Assembly: GCA_019187195.1 (NCBI GenBank)
Contig: JABAQT010000010.1
Coordinates: 1-47,288, forward strand
DNA: 47,288 bases
Direction of reading: 5' to 3'
Source: Bryobacteraceae bacterium
GTDB lineage: Bacteria > Acidobacteriota > Terriglobia > Bryobacterales > Bryobacteraceae
Part shown: piece after piece, positions 44,380 to 47,288 of the stretch
How positions within the stretch are numbered: position 1 is the stretch's first letter
Layout: each line of letters begins with the position of its first letter
The notes under the pieces: generated by a model
Database searches by the model: none
What the model was told of the DNA's origin: nothing
What the model saw: only the letters and a program-made list of their open reading frames with translations
Made by a program: the position numbers and the translations under genes

Positions 44380-45492
44380 CTACATGAAATAATCTTTTAC
44401 CTTCTCGAACAGACCCTTTTCCTTGGGCTCATTCTCGACCGGCAGCAGGTCCCGCAACTGCTCGAGAAGCTTGCGCTGTTCGCGCGTCAGCTTCTCCGGC
44501 GTTCGCACTTCCACGTGCACAAAAAGGTCCCCCCGCCCGTGAGAGTTCAAACGCGGAACGCCGAGCCCCTTGAGGCGAACCTGGTGCCCGTTCTGTACCC
44601 CTTCGGGAATCTTCACCGTCTGCAAGCCATCGAAGGTGAGCAGGTCGACGTCGGTGCCGAGAGCCGCCTGCGCCATGTTCACCGGAACCGTGCAATGCAA
44701 CTGATCCTCATGGCGCTCGAAAACAGGATGATCCTTCACCTTCAGGATCACGTAAAGATCCCCGGGAGGGCCGCCATTGGTGCCGGGTTGCCCTTCCTGC
44801 GCGAGGCGTAGCCGCGTGTTGTTATCGACGCCGGCGGGAATGTTTACCTTGAGTTTGCGGTCCGTCCGCTTGTAGCCTTCCCCCTTGCACTGTGTACAGA
44901 CGCGTTTCACGATCTGGCCGCGGCCTCCGCATTGTGAGCAGGTCCGGCGGATCGAAAGAAACCCCTGCTGGTAGATCATTTCGCCGCGCCCATGACAGGT
45001 TGGACAGGAAGACATGCCCCCGGGCTCCGCGCCGCTGGTGTTGCAGCGCGAACAGGGATCGAGCCGCGGCACCATCAGATCGGCCGATTTTCCCTGCATC
45101 ACGTCTTCCAGCGTGATCTCGAGGTCGAAGCGCACATCCTCGCCGCGCTGCACGCGGTTGCGCCGCTGGCCGCCCCCGAACATCTCCCCGAATCCGAAGA
45201 AATCGCCGAGGATGTCGCTGAAGTCGGTGAATGCGCCGGAGTCGAACCCCTGCGACGCTCCTTGTACTCCCTGGTGTCCGTAACGGTCATAGGCGGCGCG
45301 CTTTTGCGGATCACTCAACACCGCGTAGGCTTCCGCCGCTCCCTTGAACTTCTCTTCCGCCGCATGATCCCCCGGATTGCGGTCGGGGTGGTATTTCATC
45401 GCCAGTTTGCGATACGCGCTCTTCAGCGCCTGGTCATCGGCATCCCTTGGCACGCCGAGCACTTCATAGTAATCCTGCCTGGAATCGGCCAT
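44380..45492 (-). CDS. dnaJ: Chaperone DnaJ
   Basis: 370 aa from the ATG at 45492 (GGGGAAG site); an in-frame start at 45507 adds five residues. J domain with KYHPDRNPG (HPD, about 37-45), a Gly/Phe-rich linker (about 85-110), four Cys-rich repeats (CSRCNTSG, CPTCHGRG, CSQCGGRG, CTQCKGEG) and C-terminal substrate-binding barrels. The first repeat is CxxCxxxG rather than CxxCxGxG. It stimulates DnaK's ATPase and delivers unfolded clients. It lies 25 bases after grpE; dnaK is not in the window. Confidence 0.96.
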   Translation of the reverse strand: MADSRQDYYEVLGVPRDADDQALKSAYRKLAMKYHPDRNPGDHAAEEKFKGAAEAYAVLSDPQKRAAYDRYGHQGVQGASQGFDSGAFTDFSDILGDFFGFGEMFGGGQRRNRVQRGEDVRFDLEITLEDVMQGKSADLMVPRLDPCSRCNTSGAEPGGMSSCPTCHGRGEMIYQQGFLSIRRTCSQCGGRGQIVKRVCTQCKGEGYKRTDRKLKVNIPAGVDNNTRLRLAQEGQPGTNGGPPGDLYVILKVKDHPVFERHEDQLHCTVPVNMAQAALGTDVDLLTFDGLQTVKIPEGVQNGHQVRLKGLGVPRLNSHGRGDLFVHVEVRTPEKLTREQRKLLEQLRDLLPVENEPKEKGLFEKVKDYFM

Positions 45493-45517
45493 CGCTTCCC
45501 CTCTCACCCCCGCGGGA

Positions 45518-46090
45518 CTACGAACGCACCGAAACTTTCACCATGGCCGGCCGCAGAAGCCGCCCTTTGAAGTTGTATCCCTTTTGGTACACCTCGAGAA
45601 TCATGTCTTCTTCCGCGCTTTCCGAAGACTCTCTCGTAACGGCGTGGTGCAGGTTCGGATCAAACTTTCGCCCTTCGCACTCGATATCCTCGAGCCCGAG
45701 CTTCTTCAACGCCTCGATCAGGTGTTGATGGATCATCTCCATGCCGCGCGCATATTCCTTATCGGCGCTCTCCGCCTTCAGTGCCCGCTCAAAATCGTCG
45801 ACGATGGGCAGGATGGCGCGCGCTGCCTCCATACCGGCGTACTCGAGCAGTTCCACTTTCTCCCGCTCGACGCGTTTGCGGAAGTTTTCAAACTCGGCCT
45901 GCCGCCGCAATAGGCGGTCCTGCATCTCCGCGTTTTCCGCCTGCAACCGTTCCAGGCCGGCCACCGCGGCCGCCAACTGGCCCGCCGGATCAGTCAGTTC
46001 CACGCTGTCATCCCGGGAAACCGGATCCGCGGCCCTCTCCTCGACTCCAACATTTCCTTCACCGGAAGGATTCTTTACCTCTTCTTGCAT
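45518..46090 (-). CDS. grpE: Nucleotide exchange factor GrpE
   Basis: 190 aa, CTGGAG before the ATG. A long coiled-coil region (about 35-95: AGLERLQAENAEMQDRLLRR, then FENFRKRVEREK) is followed by ILPIVDDFERAL and the C-terminal beta-wing (GLEDIECEGRKFDPNLHHAV, then GYNFKGRLLRPAMVKV). GrpE dimers release ADP from DnaK. It lies 57 bases downstream of hrcA, in the hrcA-grpE-dnaJ order. Confidence 0.96.
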   Translation of the reverse strand: MQEEVKNPSGEGNVGVEERAADPVSRDDSVELTDPAGQLAAAVAGLERLQAENAEMQDRLLRRQAEFENFRKRVEREKVELLEYAGMEAARAILPIVDDFERALKAESADKEYARGMEMIHQHLIEALKKLGLEDIECEGRKFDPNLHHAVTRESSESAEEDMILEVYQKGYNFKGRLLRPAMVKVSVRS

Positions 46091-46147
46091 AACTCCAGCC
46101 TAGCAAAGTTCTTCAATTTGACCTGAATACCCGGACCGCCGCGGAAG

Positions 46148-47194
46148 TCAGATTTCCGCCGATTGCAGGGCTTGACCCACATGGTAAACGGCGGACATGA
46201 CGCGCTCGTAGTTCATGCGCATCGGCCCCAAAACCGCCACCTTGGCCGCCATGCCGCCGGGAAGCAGTATGGTCACCCCGATAAGGGCGAGTTCGTCCAT
46301 GCTGGAGTGCGCCGCGCCGAGGCCCACGTGAACACCCACCTCCCCGCTTGATTCGAGGAAACGCTCGAGAATCTCGAGAATCCGCTTCTTCTCCTCGAGG
46401 GTGCGGAACAGTTCCCGCAGTTTTTCACGCGTAAGGTGCAGATCGACGCCCACCAGGTTCGAAGCGCCCTCCGCGTGCAGCGTCGGCGTGAGCCCGATAT
46501 CGAGCAACCCCTTCCGCACCAGCAGATGCAGGCGCTGAAGGATTTGATCATAAATCGCGCGCTCCTCCTCGAGTCGCTCGCAGAGCTCCCTCTGGATGGC
46601 GACCAGCGTCCAGCCCTGGAAGTTCACATTGATGTAGTTGCGGATCGAATTGAGATCCTCCTGGGGCAGCGGACGGTCGAGATGGATGATCTTGTCGCGC
46701 ACAATCCGGTCCCGTGTCACCACCACCATGAGTACCCGCTGGTCGGAGAGCGCGATCAGTTCCACCTGGTGGAGAATCTGGTTGTCCGTGGGAATCGCCA
46801 CCGCGATTCCCATGCTGCGCGATATCTGCGTCAGCACGTGCGAGGACTTCTCGACCTGCGCCTCCACGGAGTCCTGATTCTGGATCTCCTGCCGTAACCG
46901 GCTGGCTTCGATCGAAAGACCTCTCGATACCTGTACCGCGCGCGCGTATTCGCGAAACGCCTTCGCGGTAGGCACCCGCCCCGCCGAAGTATGCGGCTGG
47001 GACAGGTACCCTTCGTCACTCAGATCAGCCATGATATTGCGGACGGATGCGGGGCTCAACTTCGAACCGCGTCGCGAGATGGTGCGTGATGCCACCGGCT
47101 CGCCGGTCTCGATGTACTCGTGGACAATTGAGTGCAGGATCTCCGCCGTCCGTGACGGCAGGGAAGACCTGTAATTCAGCCCTCCAGGCCTCAT
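46148..47194 (-). CDS. hrcA: Heat-inducible transcriptional repressor HrcA
   Basis: 348 aa, TAGGAGAG before the ATG. N-terminal winged helix (about 12-85: EILHSIVHEYIETGEPVASR, then SPASVRNIMADLSDEGYL and PHTSAGRVPT), GAF-like middle (about 100-250) and a C-terminal dimer region with GMAAKVAVLGPMRMNYERV. HrcA binds CIRCE and needs GroEL to fold, giving feedback on chaperone level. A CIRCE-like site is seen before groES but none is visible in the 94 bases upstream of hrcA itself. Confidence 0.96.
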   Translation of the reverse strand: MRPGGLNYRSSLPSRTAEILHSIVHEYIETGEPVASRTISRRGSKLSPASVRNIMADLSDEGYLSQPHTSAGRVPTAKAFREYARAVQVSRGLSIEASRLRQEIQNQDSVEAQVEKSSHVLTQISRSMGIAVAIPTDNQILHQVELIALSDQRVLMVVVTRDRIVRDKIIHLDRPLPQEDLNSIRNYINVNFQGWTLVAIQRELCERLEEERAIYDQILQRLHLLVRKGLLDIGLTPTLHAEGASNLVGVDLHLTREKLRELFRTLEEKKRILEILERFLESSGEVGVHVGLGAAHSSMDELALIGVTILLPGGMAAKVAVLGPMRMNYERVMSAVYHVGQALQSAEI

Positions 47195-47242
47195 CTGGTG
47201 TCGTCTCTCCTACGGGCGGATTACAAAATTGCCCTTAGTCCG

Positions 47243-47272
47243 ATTCTAGGCCAATGAAAGCAAAGCGGGCAA
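47243..47272 (-). promoter_or_regulatory. Sigma70-like promoter of hrcA-grpE-dnaJ
   Basis: On the minus strand TTGCCC (47272-47267) and TAGAAT (47248-47243) are 18 bases apart. No CIRCE-like pair surrounds it; another operator could lie beyond the window end. Confidence 0.45.
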
Positions 47273-47288
47273 CCGCCACCTCTTCCAT

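Overview
The window looks like chromosomal DNA of a GC-rich, didermic, motile soil-type bacterium, most likely an acidobacterium of the Bryobacterales / Candidatus Solibacter type. The grounds are the mix of gene families: an SBBP-repeat plus BACON secreted protein, Tat-exported hydrolases, lipid A genes (lpxA, lpxD), a truncated member of a family I associate with Acidobacteria, and a PPi-type phosphofructokinase. This is inference from gene content; there is no rRNA marker in the window.

Layout. 1-5.9 kb: an NfeD-like membrane protein, a small hypothetical, a secreted nucleoside hydrolase, an ORF6N-domain DNA-binding protein with an unusual repeated palindrome, and a 943-aa SBBP/BACON secreted protein. 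5.9-8.2 kb: groES-groEL behind a CIRCE-like operator (the hrcA repressor gene is at the far end of the window) and followed by a strong terminator. 8.2-14.0 kb, all minus strand: cytochrome c, motB, motA, flbD/swrD, a MerR regulator, a Tat-exported amidohydrolase and a processive-type family 2 glycosyltransferase. 14.0-16.3 kb, plus strand: a GT-C-like polytopic membrane protein, two intrinsic terminators framing a possible orphan small RNA, and a small membrane protein. 16.2-19.3 kb, minus strand: TPR protein, glycerate 2-kinase, shikimate kinase and an SDR. 19.4-21.0 kb, plus strand: Lon-N-like protein, HAD hydrolase and a miniature flagellar rod-like protein. 21.0-26.5 kb: an M14 carboxypeptidase (minus), then OsmC, PFK, methyltransferase and TPR lipoprotein genes (tightly coupled), and an M48-like protein without its catalytic glutamate. 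26.6-35.0 kb: a two-component system followed by a complete RND efflux operon (pump, adaptor, outer-membrane factor). 35.1-37.7 kb: tRNA with anticodon CAU, lpxA (minus), then lpxD and a P-loop protein (plus). 37.7-43.7 kb: an unassigned stretch and promoter region, a tandem alpha/beta-hydrolase, a glycoside-hydrolase-like protein and a site-2 protease with CBS domains. 43.9-47.2 kb: a small MCDYSL-type hypothetical, then the heat-shock cluster hrcA-grpE-dnaJ on the minus strand.

How the genes work together. HrcA, GrpE, DnaJ and GroESL form one heat-shock circuit split between the two ends of the window. FlbD/SwrD, MotA and MotB form a motor-torque module; the mini rod protein is a second flagellar trace. 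LpxA and LpxD act at early steps of lipid A synthesis. The RND operon is a complete three-part exporter with a two-component system directly upstream. The esterase and glycoside-hydrolase genes look like a small carbohydrate-scavenging unit.

The most unusual signals are the ORF6N palindrome copied with flanking coding sequence just past the gene's own stop codon, the orphan structured transcript candidate at 15.5-15.8 kb, the HAMAH pseudo-protease and the 77-aa flagellar mini-protein. No CRISPR array, insertion sequence, phage or obvious defence island was seen.
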